Of a stretch of 39,322 nt of DNA, positions 31,942 to 39,322 are shown in pieces. The stretch is from assembly GCA_947475315.1 (NCBI GenBank), contig CANJMY010000030.1, positions 1-39,322 on the forward strand, given 5' to 3'. Every line of letters starts with the position of its first letter. The stretch's first letter is position 1. This DNA is from Pseudomonadota bacterium. GTDB lineage: Bacteria > Myxococcota_A > UBA796 > GCA-2862545. The notes beneath the pieces were generated by a model. The model was given only the letters and a program-made list of their open reading frames with translations. It did no database searches and had not been told where the DNA came from. The position numbers were made by a program, and so were the translations under genes.

Positions 31942-33657
31942 GTGCTCCGTCCGCTCATCCTGTCCTCGCTCTTCTTCGTCGCTTCGCCCGCTTTCGCTGT
32001 CGACAGGCATCCGCCTGGCGAGCGGATCGAGCAGGCGCTGTCGGCCCAGATCACCCAAGATGGCCTGGACCAGCTCGAAGACGTCATCGTCGACGTGGTC
32101 CCCACGCTGATCCCCGCGGACGCGCTGGCCATCCCCGACATCCACGTGGACGTCACCGTGGCGCAGGTCGACCTGACCAACGCCAACGCGACGATCGACG
32201 TGAACAGCGTGAACCTCGTCCCCAAGCCCGGCGTGCTGGAGATGACCCTCAACGCGAACCTGCTGCTGGGCTCGGCCGCCGACCCCTACCAGATGCACAT
32301 CGCGACGCTGTTCGACTGGTGCAATGACCCCGGTCACCTCACCGCGAACGTCTCGCTCAAGCTCAACGTCACCATCTCGGTCGTCACCCTCCCGGGCGGC
32401 GAGCGCGCGTTTGACGTGAACATCGACCTGCCGGGCAACGGCGTGGCGATCAACAGCCTCAACGTGAACGGCGCCTGCGACACGGTGCTGAACATCGTCG
32501 GCAACGCCCTCAAGGACGTGCTGGTCAACTCGGTGCTGCTGCCCCAGATCCAGCCGCTGATCAGCGGCCTGGGCCCGACCATCGAGGACGCGCTCAAGGC
32601 CGCCTCGATCAACCAGTCGTTGGACCTGCTCGGCCACACGATCGACCTGCAGCTGCTCCCCAAGCAGGTGTTCATCACGACCAACGGCATCGAGATCCAG
32701 CTGTCGGGTGGCGCCAGCGCGCCTGAGCAGGACTCGTGCATCGCGGACCACGATCCGGGCGGCAGCCTTAAGACCGACACGCCCGTGCCGGGCATCGGCC
32801 TCGCGCCGGCGGACTTGGCGATCGGCGCGTACGTCTCGGATGACTTCATCAACGAGGTCCTCTACGCGGCCTTCCGCAGCGGCGTGCTCTGCGTCAACGT
32901 CGACAAGGACCTGGTGGGCAGCGCGCTGCCCATCGCGCTGGACTCCTCGCTGATCCCGCTGATCGGCGGCCAGGAGTACAACGCGATCATCCCGGCCACC
33001 GCGGCGCCGCTGATCATCCACACGAACCCCGGCAAGGTGCCGACCGTCATCGTCGACGGCGCCCATGACGTGGGCATCCGCCTTCAGGAGTTCAACCTCG
33101 CGTTCGTCACCGACATCGAGGCCCGTCAGGCCACGGTGATCGGCCTGAACATGGACGCGAACATCGGCATCGACCTGCCGTTTGACGGTGCGACCGGCGC
33201 GCTGTCCATCAACCTCGATGACGTGAAGGCCTCGAACTTCAAGTTCACCACCACCCAGGCGCTCATCCCGGGCACGGAGGCGGGCATCGAGACCTCGTTC
33301 AGCGGCCTGCTCGACACCATCCTGGGCGCGGCGCTCGGCGGTCTGTCCGACAGCCTCGCGTTCACGCTCCCCAGCCTCTCTGGCCTCGGCCTCACCCAGC
33401 TCGACATCGGGCCGGGCGGCGACCAGCAGGACTGGCTCCTCGCCAAGGTCGGCCTCGGCCTCGTCAGCTACGGCGGCGGCACCGACACCGGCGCTGGCGG
33501 CGCGGGCGGCTGTGGTGGCTGCGGTGGTTCGGGCGGCTGCGGCGGCGCGAGCTGCGCCAGCGGCGGCGGCTGCTCGGCGAACGGCGGGATGATCCCCGGC
33601 GCTCCCCTGTACGTCTTCATCCCCCTGTGGCTGCTGCGTCGTCGTCGGGACGTCTGA
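31942..33657 (+). CDS. Secreted BPI/TULIP-like two-domain protein with MYXO-CTERM-like tail
   Basis: A 571-residue protein. GTG 31942 follows GGAGG and opens a Sec signal peptide (LILSSLFFVASPAFA). The mature part looks like two TULIP (BPI/LBP-like) lipid-binding barrels. In the first, ITQDGLDQLEDVI matches the opening helix, IPDIHVDV the first strand and LQLLPKQVFITTNGIEIQL the closing strands. Two Cys (127 and 179) are about 50 apart, as in the BPI disulfide. The second begins VSDDFINEVLYAAFRSGVL and ends LLDTILGAALGGL...WLLAKVGLGLVSY. A Gly/Cys linker, a GCSANG motif, a hydrophobic stretch and RRRR follow, resembling MYXO-CTERM surface anchoring. This is fold recognition by eye and should be checked by structure prediction. 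Confidence 0.72.
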   Translation: MLRPLILSSLFFVASPAFAVDRHPPGERIEQALSAQITQDGLDQLEDVIVDVVPTLIPADALAIPDIHVDVTVAQVDLTNANATIDVNSVNLVPKPGVLEMTLNANLLLGSAADPYQMHIATLFDWCNDPGHLTANVSLKLNVTISVVTLPGGERAFDVNIDLPGNGVAINSLNVNGACDTVLNIVGNALKDVLVNSVLLPQIQPLISGLGPTIEDALKAASINQSLDLLGHTIDLQLLPKQVFITTNGIEIQLSGGASAPEQDSCIADHDPGGSLKTDTPVPGIGLAPADLAIGAYVSDDFINEVLYAAFRSGVLCVNVDKDLVGSALPIALDSSLIPLIGGQEYNAIIPATAAPLIIHTNPGKVPTVIVDGAHDVGIRLQEFNLAFVTDIEARQATVIGLNMDANIGIDLPFDGATGALSINLDDVKASNFKFTTTQALIPGTEAGIETSFSGLLDTILGAALGGLSDSLAFTLPSLSGLGLTQLDIGPGGDQQDWLLAKVGLGLVSYGGGTDTGAGGAGGCGGCGGSGGCGGASCASGGGCSANGGMIPGAPLYVFIPLWLLRRRRDV

Positions 33658-33678
33658 GCGCCGAGGAGCCTAGAGCCC

Positions 33679-34761
33679 TTGTCTCGCATCGTGCTGGCGG
33701 GCGGCGGCACCGGGGGCCATGTGTACCCGGCGTTGGCCATTGGCGACGTCTTGCGGTCACACGGCCACACGGTGCTCTACTACGGTGACGGGGGCCGCCT
33801 GGAGGCCCGGGTGGCCCCGCAGCGGGGCTACACGTTCCGCCCGGTCGAGGCCGCGCAGTACCCGCGCGGCGGGCTGGTGGGCCGCGTCAAGTTCGCCCTG
33901 GCGCTGCTCAAGGGCATCGTCGCGGTGCGGCGCATGCTCAAGCAGGACAAGGTCGACGCGGTGCTCGGCGTCGGCGGCTACATCGCGGCGCCTACCGTGC
34001 TGGCGGCGGCGTCGCTGGGCATCCCGCGCGTCATCCACGAGGCGAACGTGGTGCCGGGCATGGCGAACCAGCTCTGCGCGCGCGTGGCGGACCGGGTGCT
34101 GCTGACCTACGCGGCCACGGCGTCGCGGATCAAGAGCAGCGCGCCCAAGGTCGTGGTCGGCGTGCCGGTCAACCGGGCGCTGCTGGGCGGCGATCGCGTG
34201 GCGGCCGCGGCCCGCTACGGCCTCGACCCGCACCGCGTCACCGTGCTGTTCGTCGGCGGGTCGCTCGGTGCGGCGCGCCTCAACGACCTGGCGATCGCCC
34301 TGTCGCGCGAACCATCGCGCGGCGACGTGCAGATCCTGCACCTGACCGGCCCCAAGTACGAGGCCGACGTGCGGGCTGGCTACGGCACCGTGCCTCCCGG
34401 CGTGTCCGTCGTCGGGTACGAGGACCAGATGGCCTTCGCCTACGCCATGGGCGATCTCGTCGTCGCGCGGGCCGGATCGTCCACGCTGGCGGAGCTGGCC
34501 GCGGCTGGCTGCCCGTCGCTCTTGGTGCCCAGCCCCAACGTCACCGAGAACCACCAGGAAGAGAACGCACGAGGCCTGGAGGCGGCGGGCGCCGCGGCCG
34601 TCGTCGTCGAGCACGGCTGGGACGTGGCGGCGAACGTGCGCCTGATCGTCGACCTGATGGCCGACCCGGTCCGGCTCGAGGCGATGCGCACGGCCGCGCT
34701 CGGCTGCGCGCGCCTGGACGCCGCCGAGCGCGCCGCGGACGTGGTCGAGGGCCTGCTCTAG
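33679..34761 (+). CDS. murG: MurG, lipid II-forming N-acetylglucosaminyltransferase
   Basis: A 360-residue MurG of normal length. It adds GlcNAc from UDP-GlcNAc to lipid I on the inner face of the membrane. The signatures are AGGGTGGHVYPALA near the start, GGYIAAPTVLAA, the HEANVVPGMANQ block, GGSLGAARLN, and the UDP-sugar site RAGSSTLAELAAAGCPSLLVP with ENHQEENA. One common MurG residue differs: GGSLGA where Gln (GGSQGA) is usual. The start is TTG 33679. No cell-division/peptidoglycan (dcw) genes surround it; neighbours are the BPI-like gene and the lipid transport genes. Confidence 0.93.
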   Translation: MSRIVLAGGGTGGHVYPALAIGDVLRSHGHTVLYYGDGGRLEARVAPQRGYTFRPVEAAQYPRGGLVGRVKFALALLKGIVAVRRMLKQDKVDAVLGVGGYIAAPTVLAAASLGIPRVIHEANVVPGMANQLCARVADRVLLTYAATASRIKSSAPKVVVGVPVNRALLGGDRVAAAARYGLDPHRVTVLFVGGSLGAARLNDLAIALSREPSRGDVQILHLTGPKYEADVRAGYGTVPPGVSVVGYEDQMAFAYAMGDLVVARAGSSTLAELAAAGCPSLLVPSPNVTENHQEENARGLEAAGAAAVVVEHGWDVAANVRLIVDLMADPVRLEAMRTAALGCARLDAAERAADVVEGLL

Positions 34762-34765
34762 GCCG

Positions 34766-35542
34766 CTACCAGCGGTGGCCGAGGTTGCGCTCCAGGAAGC
34801 GCTTCACGACCGGGTCGGTGGAGTGCACGAACTTCGACGTCTCCTGGTACGCCACCAGCTTGCCCTTCCACAGCATGCCCACGCGGTCGGCGATGGCCTC
34901 GGCGGAGACGATGTCGTGGGTGATCACGATGAACGTGATGCCCAAGGCTGCCTTCATCTTGCCGATCAGCTCGTCGATCGTGTCCGACGTGAGCGGGTCG
35001 AGGCCGCTGTTCGGCTCGTCGAACAGGACGATCTCGGGCTCCATGATGATGGCGCGCGCCAGGCCGACGCGCTTGCGCTGACCGCCCGACAGCGCGGGCG
35101 TGGGGCGGTCGTAGAGGCCCTTGAGCTCGACCAGCGCCAGCTTCTCTTCGGCCTTGGCCCGGCGCTCCTCGGCGCTCATGGTCGTGTGGTGGAGCAGGGG
35201 GAAGGCGACGTTGTCCCCAGCGCTCATGCTGTCGAACAGGGCGCCGTCCTGAAAGAGCATCCCGAAGCGGCGGCGCGTGGCGTACTTGAGCTTCTCCCCG
35301 GCGACCGCCATGTCGACGTCGCCGATCCAGACGTGGCCGGAGTCCGGCTGGAGCAGGCCGACCAGGTGCTTGAGCAGCACGGACTTGCCCGTGCCGGACG
35401 GGCCGATGATCGCGGTGGTGCGGCCGCGCTCAAACGACATGGACACGTCGTCGAGCACGATCAGATCGCCGAAGCGCTTGCTGACGTTCTCAAGCCGGAT
35501 GATCGCGTCCTGGGGCGGGATGATGTCGACGTTGTCCGTCAT
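34766..35542 (-). CDS. mlaF: MlaF-type ABC transporter ATPase
   Basis: A 258-residue ATPase of the MCE/Mla lipid transporter. Walker A is GPSGTGKS (47-54), the signature is LSGGQRKRVGLARAI and Walker B is IVLFDEPNSGLDP. The N-terminal VSKRFGDLIVLDDVSM is typical of MlaF. It energises lipid movement between inner and outer membranes by driving the MlaE permeases. Its ATG overlaps the stop of the upstream permease by 4 nt (ATGA), so it is coupled. Its stop is 4 bp from that of murG (convergent). Confidence 0.93.
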   Translation of the reverse strand: MTDNVDIIPPQDAIIRLENVSKRFGDLIVLDDVSMSFERGRTTAIIGPSGTGKSVLLKHLVGLLQPDSGHVWIGDVDMAVAGEKLKYATRRRFGMLFQDGALFDSMSAGDNVAFPLLHHTTMSAEERRAKAEEKLALVELKGLYDRPTPALSGGQRKRVGLARAIIMEPEIVLFDEPNSGLDPLTSDTIDELIGKMKAALGITFIVITHDIVSAEAIADRVGMLWKGKLVAYQETSKFVHSTDPVVKRFLERNLGHRW

Positions 35543-36276
35543 CCGTAGGCGACCTCGCTCACGAAGTAGTTGAGGATGGCGCAGCACACCGCGGAGATCA
35601 CGACCGCGGCGTTGGTCGCGCGTCCGACGCCCGCCGGGCCCGGCGGGCTGGTGAAGCCGCAGAAGCAGCTCACCGCGCAGATGAACGACCCGAACAGGCC
35701 ACCCTTGATGCCCGCGACCATCAGGTCGGTGCCGCTGGTGGTGTTCCACACCAGCGCCAGGAACGGGCCGCCGGGCTCGCCCAGCTGGTAGACCGTCACC
35801 AGCCACGCCGAGCCGATGAGCGTGGCGATGCTGATGATCGTGAGGGCAGGGAGCACGAGCACGATGCCCAGGAAGCGCGGCGTCACCAGGTAGACGTAGG
35901 GGTCAACGGCCATGACCTCGAGCGCGTCGATCTGCTCTCGGATGCGCATGACCGCGATCTGGGACGCCATCTCGGTGCCCGCCTTGGCCGACACCATGGC
36001 CGCCACCATGATCGGGGCGAGCTCGCGGACGCCGGCGAGACCCACGAACATGCCGAGCATCTGCTGGGCGCCCATCGGGCGGAAGGCGACGTAGCCCTGG
36101 AGCGCCAGGTTGGTGCCCACGAAGAAGCTGATCACCAGCAGGATCGGCAGGCTGCGGACGCCGATCCGGTAGGCCTCCTCGATGGTGCGGGCGACGGGCA
36201 GCTTGTGGGTGAACGAGGAGCGCACGACGCGCCCCGCGAAGATCCCGAACTGGCCCAGCGTGAGGAGCGTGTTCAT
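35539..36276 (-). CDS. mlaE: MlaE-type permease, second in the operon
   Basis: A 245-residue MlaE/YrbE permease with five or six helices. The family signatures are FFVGTNLALQGY, LAGVRELAPIMVAAMVSAKAGTEMASQIAVMRIREQ (given in pieces as VRELAPI, AGTEMASQI and MRIREQIDALE) and a late GGLFGSFICAVSCF. It overlaps the upstream permease by 1 nt (TGATG) and the downstream ATPase by 4 nt. Compared with the other permease it is shorter at the N-terminus and differs throughout, so the two are paralogues and not duplicates of each other in detail. Confidence 0.92.
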   Translation of the reverse strand: MNTLLTLGQFGIFAGRVVRSSFTHKLPVARTIEEAYRIGVRSLPILLVISFFVGTNLALQGYVAFRPMGAQQMLGMFVGLAGVRELAPIMVAAMVSAKAGTEMASQIAVMRIREQIDALEVMAVDPYVYLVTPRFLGIVLVLPALTIISIATLIGSAWLVTVYQLGEPGGPFLALVWNTTSGTDLMVAGIKGGLFGSFICAVSCFCGFTSPPGPAGVGRATNAAVVISAVCCAILNYFVSEVAYG

Positions 36277-37031
36277 CAGCCCCGTCCGTACAGCGCGCTG
36301 GTGAGGAAGTAGTTGGCGATGACGAACGACGTCACGGCGATGACCACGGTGTCGTTGACCGCGCGCCCGACGCCCGCCGCGCCCCCGGTGGCGAAGTAGC
36401 CCTTCCAGGTGGCGACCAGCCCGATGATCCCTCCAAACACGGTGGTCTTGAGGATGCCGCCGCCCAGGTCCATCGGCTTGGAGAGCGCCCAGAGGTTGGC
36501 CCAGAACACGCCGTTCGTCTCGCCGCGGAACACGACCGCGACCAGCCAGCCGCCCAGTACGCCCGACACGGCGCCGACCAGATCCAGGATGGGCGTGGCG
36601 ATCAGCGCCGCCGCCACCCGCGGGACGATGTGCACCTTGAGGGGATCGATCCCCATCACCTCGGTGGCGTCCAACTCCTCGCGGATCCGCATGGCGCCAA
36701 TCTCTGCGGCGAACGCGCTGCCGCCTTGCGCCGCCACGAGCACGCTCGCCAGCACCGGCGCCAGCTCGCGGAACACCGCCACGCCCACCAGCGAGGACAG
36801 CAGCCGCTGCGCGCCGAACAGGCTGAAGATCTGCAGGCCCTGAAGTGCGAGCACCATGCCCGCCGGGAAGGTCACCGCGATCACCGGCAGCGCGCACCGC
36901 GTGGCGAGCAGCCACAGCTGGTGGGCGCCCTCCGACAGGGGCCACCGCGTGGTGAACAGCCGCAGCAGCACCGCGCCGGAGAATCGACCGAAGCTGCCGA
37001 GGGCGCGGAATCGATCCCACAACTCGTCCAC
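36276..37031 (-). CDS. mlaE: MlaE-type permease, first in the operon
   Basis: A 251-residue MlaE/YrbE permease. Family blocks are FPAGMVLALQGLQIF, FRELAPVLASVLVAAQGG, GAMRIREELDATEVM and GGIIGLVATWKGYFATGG. GTG 37031 is taken as the start because GGAG lies about 6 nt before it and the frame upstream is antisense to another gene. A pair of different MlaE permeases with one ATPase recalls the YrbEA/YrbEB heterodimer of mycobacterial Mce systems, where one of each forms the channel. Confidence 0.9.
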   Translation of the reverse strand: MDELWDRFRALGSFGRFSGAVLLRLFTTRWPLSEGAHQLWLLATRCALPVIAVTFPAGMVLALQGLQIFSLFGAQRLLSSLVGVAVFRELAPVLASVLVAAQGGSAFAAEIGAMRIREELDATEVMGIDPLKVHIVPRVAAALIATPILDLVGAVSGVLGGWLVAVVFRGETNGVFWANLWALSKPMDLGGGILKTTVFGGIIGLVATWKGYFATGGAAGVGRAVNDTVVIAVTSFVIANYFLTSALYGRG

Positions 37032-37097
37032 GGGCGCTCCGTCGCCGATGGGATACTTCGGCGCTGACAGCGGGGCGACCCGCAAGGCGGAGGCGAC

Positions 37098-37496
37098 ATG
37101 GCATCGCGCAAGGTTGGCGACGGCGACACCGATCCGGACGAGTTCGACGGCCCGCCCGTGGAGCCCGAGAACGCGAGCCGGCGGATCTTCTCGCGCCTCG
37201 CCAAGCGCCTGCAGAACCCGCGCGAGCTGGGCGGCGACGCCATGGACCTGATGGGCGCCTTCTTGGAGACGTCCGACCGCGCCAAGACCGAGATGGTCAA
37301 GATGGTCGCGCGCGAGGTCCGCAACTACCTCGACGAGCTCAAGCTCAAGGAGGACATGCGCAGCCTGCTCACCGGCCACAGCCTCGAAGTGAAGATGTCG
37401 CTGTCGCTCAAGCCGCTGGCCGACGCCGCCGTGCCGGCTCCTGCGCCACCTGAGGCAGTCGCTGAGAGTGACGAGACGAAGGACGAAGACACGTGA
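37098..37496 (+). CDS. Small accessory protein of the MCE operon
   Basis: A 132-residue soluble protein with no signal. A central amphipathic helix (LMGAFLETSDRAKTEMVKMV, then AREVRNYLDELKLKEDMRSL) is surrounded by polar ends; the C-terminus is Pro/Ala and acidic (APAPPEAVAES...). It resembles phasin-like helical proteins in composition but I do not recognise a family. It lies 66 bp from the divergent permease gene and its stop overlaps the MCE gene start by 4 nt (GTGA). It probably links the cytoplasmic or membrane side of the transport system. Confidence 0.7.
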   Translation: MASRKVGDGDTDPDEFDGPPVEPENASRRIFSRLAKRLQNPRELGGDAMDLMGAFLETSDRAKTEMVKMVAREVRNYLDELKLKEDMRSLLTGHSLEVKMSLSLKPLADAAVPAPAPPEAVAESDETKDEDT

Positions 37497-38452
37497 TCAA
37501 GTCGCGTCGCTACGAGATCGGCGTCGGGCTGCTGCTGGCCGCGTCCATGGTGCTGCTGGCCTGGCTCGCGCTCAAGATGGGCGCCATCGGAGACCTCGGC
37601 CCGCACGTCGACGTGCTGCTGCGCGTGGAAGACGCCGCCGGGCTGGATCCGGGCGCCGAGATCGCGGTGGCGGGTGTGAAGGTCGGTGAGGTCGGCGCGC
37701 TGTCCGTGGCCGACGGCAAGGCGGTCGCGCACCTCACGATCCGCACCGACGCCGGGCTTCGTCGCGACGTGAACGTGCGCATCCGCGCGCGCAGCATCCT
37801 GGGCGAGAAGTACCTGCAGCTCACGCCGGTAAGCGCGGATGCGCCGCTGCTGGCCAACGGCGACACGCTGGATCTGTTGGGCGATCAGGTCGAGATCGAC
37901 GAGATCGTCGCGGCGCTGGGCCCGGTGGTCAAGGCCGTCGATCCGGAGGCCTTGGGCGCCGCCATCTCCACGTTCGTGGACGCCGTCCGTGAAGACCCGG
38001 ACCGGGTGAAGCGCCTGCTCGCCAACGTCGACGTGACCGCGGCGAACGCGGCGGAGGCCTCCAAGGAGCTGCCGCAGCTGGTGTCGCGCGCCAACGCGAC
38101 GATCGCCCACGCGGACGCCTCGCTGCGCGCGCTGGACGCGCGCCTCGCCGACGCCAAGCAGCCGCTGGCCCGCGCGGACGACCTGCTCGCCAAGCTCCAG
38201 GCCGTCCCGTACGACGAGACGGTCGCCGACGCGCGCGCCACCATGGCCGACGCGCGCGCCGCCTTGGGGGACGCGCGGGGCGTGCTCGGCGACGTCCGGG
38301 GCATCGGCCCAGACCTCCGCAAGCTGCTTGCCAACCTGTCCAAGATCGACGATGACTGGATCCACCAGACCCTGCGTCACCAGGGCGTCTACATCCACCT
38401 GTTCCCCGAGCGCGCGAAGCGCGAGCGCGGGGCCGCTCCGGAGTCCCGATGA
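37493..38452 (+). CDS. mlaD: MCE/MlaD-family lipid-binding protein
   Basis: A 319-residue MlaD homologue. One N-terminal transmembrane helix (YEIGVGLLLAASMVLLAWLA) anchors it; residues ~35-120 are the MCE domain (VLLRVEDAAGLDPGAEIAV, GVKVGEV, VRIRARSILGEKYLQLTPV), which forms a hexameric ring that holds lipid. The long remainder is predicted helical/coiled-coil with repeats DARLADAK, ADARATMADARAALGDA, like the tail of periplasm-spanning MCE proteins. It should pass phospholipid between the MlaE channel and the outer membrane. GTG 37493 is coupled to the accessory gene. Confidence 0.92.
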   Translation: MIKSRRYEIGVGLLLAASMVLLAWLALKMGAIGDLGPHVDVLLRVEDAAGLDPGAEIAVAGVKVGEVGALSVADGKAVAHLTIRTDAGLRRDVNVRIRARSILGEKYLQLTPVSADAPLLANGDTLDLLGDQVEIDEIVAALGPVVKAVDPEALGAAISTFVDAVREDPDRVKRLLANVDVTAANAAEASKELPQLVSRANATIAHADASLRALDARLADAKQPLARADDLLAKLQAVPYDETVADARATMADARAALGDARGVLGDVRGIGPDLRKLLANLSKIDDDWIHQTLRHQGVYIHLFPERAKRERGAAPESR

Positions 38453-38766
38453 TGCGCGTCGCCCTCATGTTCGTCCTGATGACCTGCGCTTCGGTGGCGC
38501 ACGCCCAGGACGCGGGCCAGCCGGGCTGGATGACCGCGGACACCGTCTCGACACGCTTCCCGGGCGAGAAGCTGGTCGGCCAGTCGTTCACGTCCGGCAC
38601 GCAGGTCACCGTGGTCGTGAAGGACGGTGATCGGGTCCGCGTCACCAACGGCGACAGGTTCGGCTGGGTTCCGGCCACGACGGTCACCGCCACGCCGCCC
38701 GAGGGCTCAGCTCCCCAGCCCCCGATCCAGGTGAACCTGGGCCCGGCCGGCGCCGTCCCCCAGTAG
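38449..38766 (+). CDS. Secreted SH3-like protein of the MCE operon
   Basis: A 105-residue protein with a signal peptide (MRVALMFVLMTCASVAHA, cleavage after AHA). The mature part (SFTSGTQVTVVVKDGDRVRV, then FGWVPATTVTATPPEG) is a compact SH3b-like beta barrel with a Pro-rich tail (APQPPIQVNLGPAGAVPQ). Its ATG overlaps the mlaD stop by 4 nt (ATGA), placing it in the same transcript; it may bind peptidoglycan or another envelope part. Signal and fold are my reading; the family is not certain. Confidence 0.72.
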   Translation: MMRVALMFVLMTCASVAHAQDAGQPGWMTADTVSTRFPGEKLVGQSFTSGTQVTVVVKDGDRVRVTNGDRFGWVPATTVTATPPEGSAPQPPIQVNLGPAGAVPQ

Positions 38767-38813
38767 GCAGGTTGGGTTCGCCTGCGCTACGGTGACCTCA
38801 CCGGAGCGTGACC

Positions 38814-39322
38814 ATGCGAGCCCTTCTGATCCCCATCGCCCTGCTCGGCGGCTGCGACCTGTTCAACAAGGCCGCCGACGCCATCAACGGCGTGATCGAT
38901 CCGGTCGTCGCCGTCGGCGTGATCGCGGTGGTCGACACGCCCCAGGTGATCTCGGACCGCGTCACGCTCCCCGAGGAGTACCAGGCCGGCGTCAGCGCCG
39001 AGATGTTCCTGGCCGACGCCCGCAGCGTGTCCGATCTGGCGAACGCGCCCATCGCGGGCGCGGACGTGACGATGGGCGGCTGCGGCGACACGGTGACCCT
39101 CGCGGACGGCGGGAACGGTAGCTACTCGACCGCAGCCCAGCTCCCGGGCTGTGATGGCCCCACGTTCACGGTCCGCCGCGCGGACGTGGACCCCAACTCC
39201 GTCCTTCCGGTGACCATCCCCGCCGAGCAGGACGCGGGCATCCCGTCGCACGTGGACGCGGGCGCGGATCTGACGCTCGACCTGTCGAACGCGGACTGGA
39301 GCGGCGCGGTCCTGGTCGTCCT
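38814..39322 (+). CDS. Lipoprotein, 3' end beyond the window
   Basis: At least 169 residues. ATG 38814 follows GGAG. The lipobox IALLGGC (Cys14) comes straight after the start. The mature part looks beta-rich and begins with a helical piece (DLFNKAADAINGVID); two Cys (GGCGD and LPGCDG) may pair. A repeat-like rhythm (ADVTMGG, ADVDPNS, GADLTLDLSN) is visible. Family unknown. The gene is open to the window edge, so the C-terminus is not visible. Confidence 0.75.
   Translation, partial: MRALLIPIALLGGCDLFNKAADAINGVIDPVVAVGVIAVVDTPQVISDRVTLPEEYQAGVSAEMFLADARSVSDLANAPIAGADVTMGGCGDTVTLADGGNGSYSTAAQLPGCDGPTFTVRRADVDPNSVLPVTIPAEQDAGIPSHVDAGADLTLDLSNADWSGAVLVV

Overview
The window reads as chromosomal DNA of a high-GC, Gram-negative bacterium of the Myxococcota / former Deltaproteobacteria type. 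The evidence is strong GC3 bias, an unusually high number of lipobox-type lipoproteins, a DTD-rich acidic lipoprotein, a protein ending in a MYXO-CTERM-like Gly/Cys-Ser + hydrophobic + RRRR tail, a PknB-like regulator with a Pro/Ala-rich linker, and a divided MCE (Mla-type) lipid transporter. No tRNA, rRNA or CRISPR array was seen.

Region A (1-13.3 kb) is an accessory, decaying region. It holds an AbrB/Doc toxin-antitoxin (TA) pair cut by the window start, an intact UPF0175/DUF3368 TA pair, and remnants of other TA genes (AbiEii-like C-terminus, addiction-module component with a ParE-like start, AbiEi-like antitoxin). It also has a 5'-only IS5-type transposase, a frameshifted beta-propeller lipoprotein, a headless pirin and a headless alpha/beta-hydrolase. 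A LysR regulator lies divergent to DUF6069, the pirin remnant and a double-CDGSH iron-sulfur protein. Five direct copies of a ~90-bp two-hairpin repeat (copies 1-5 at 649, 6579, 7629, 9879 and 12997) are confined to this region. Copies 2 and 3 bracket the intact TA pair. These repeats and their association with TA modules are the least explained signal here.

Region B (13.3-25 kb) carries secreted or envelope enzymes: a serine-hydrolase lipoprotein, a cytochrome-c/copper-monooxygenase-like lipoprotein, a small CxxC membrane protein, an extended SDR, a Tat-exported PhoD phosphatase lipoprotein and an SRPBCC protein. A one-polypeptide alkane hydroxylase (ferredoxin + FAD/NAD reductase + AlkB) has its own promoter and a candidate operator. 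A class I methyltransferase and two lipoproteins follow.

Region C (25-31.9 kb) has a two-gene operon of a membrane-anchored pseudokinase and a secreted partner. Divergent from it is an 838-residue lipoprotein of repeated Ig/PKD-like domains ending in a C2-like domain, followed by a DUF2064 glycosyltransferase-like protein and, convergently, a rhodanese.

Region D (31.9-39.3 kb) is envelope biogenesis. It starts with a secreted two-domain protein resembling the BPI/TULIP lipid-binding fold with a C-terminal anchor, then a stand-alone murG. A split MCE system follows: one ATPase and two different MlaE permeases on the minus strand, and an accessory gene, an MCE/MlaD protein and an SH3-like secreted protein on the plus strand. 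The window ends inside another lipoprotein gene.

All family assignments come from reading motifs by eye. None was checked by a database search.
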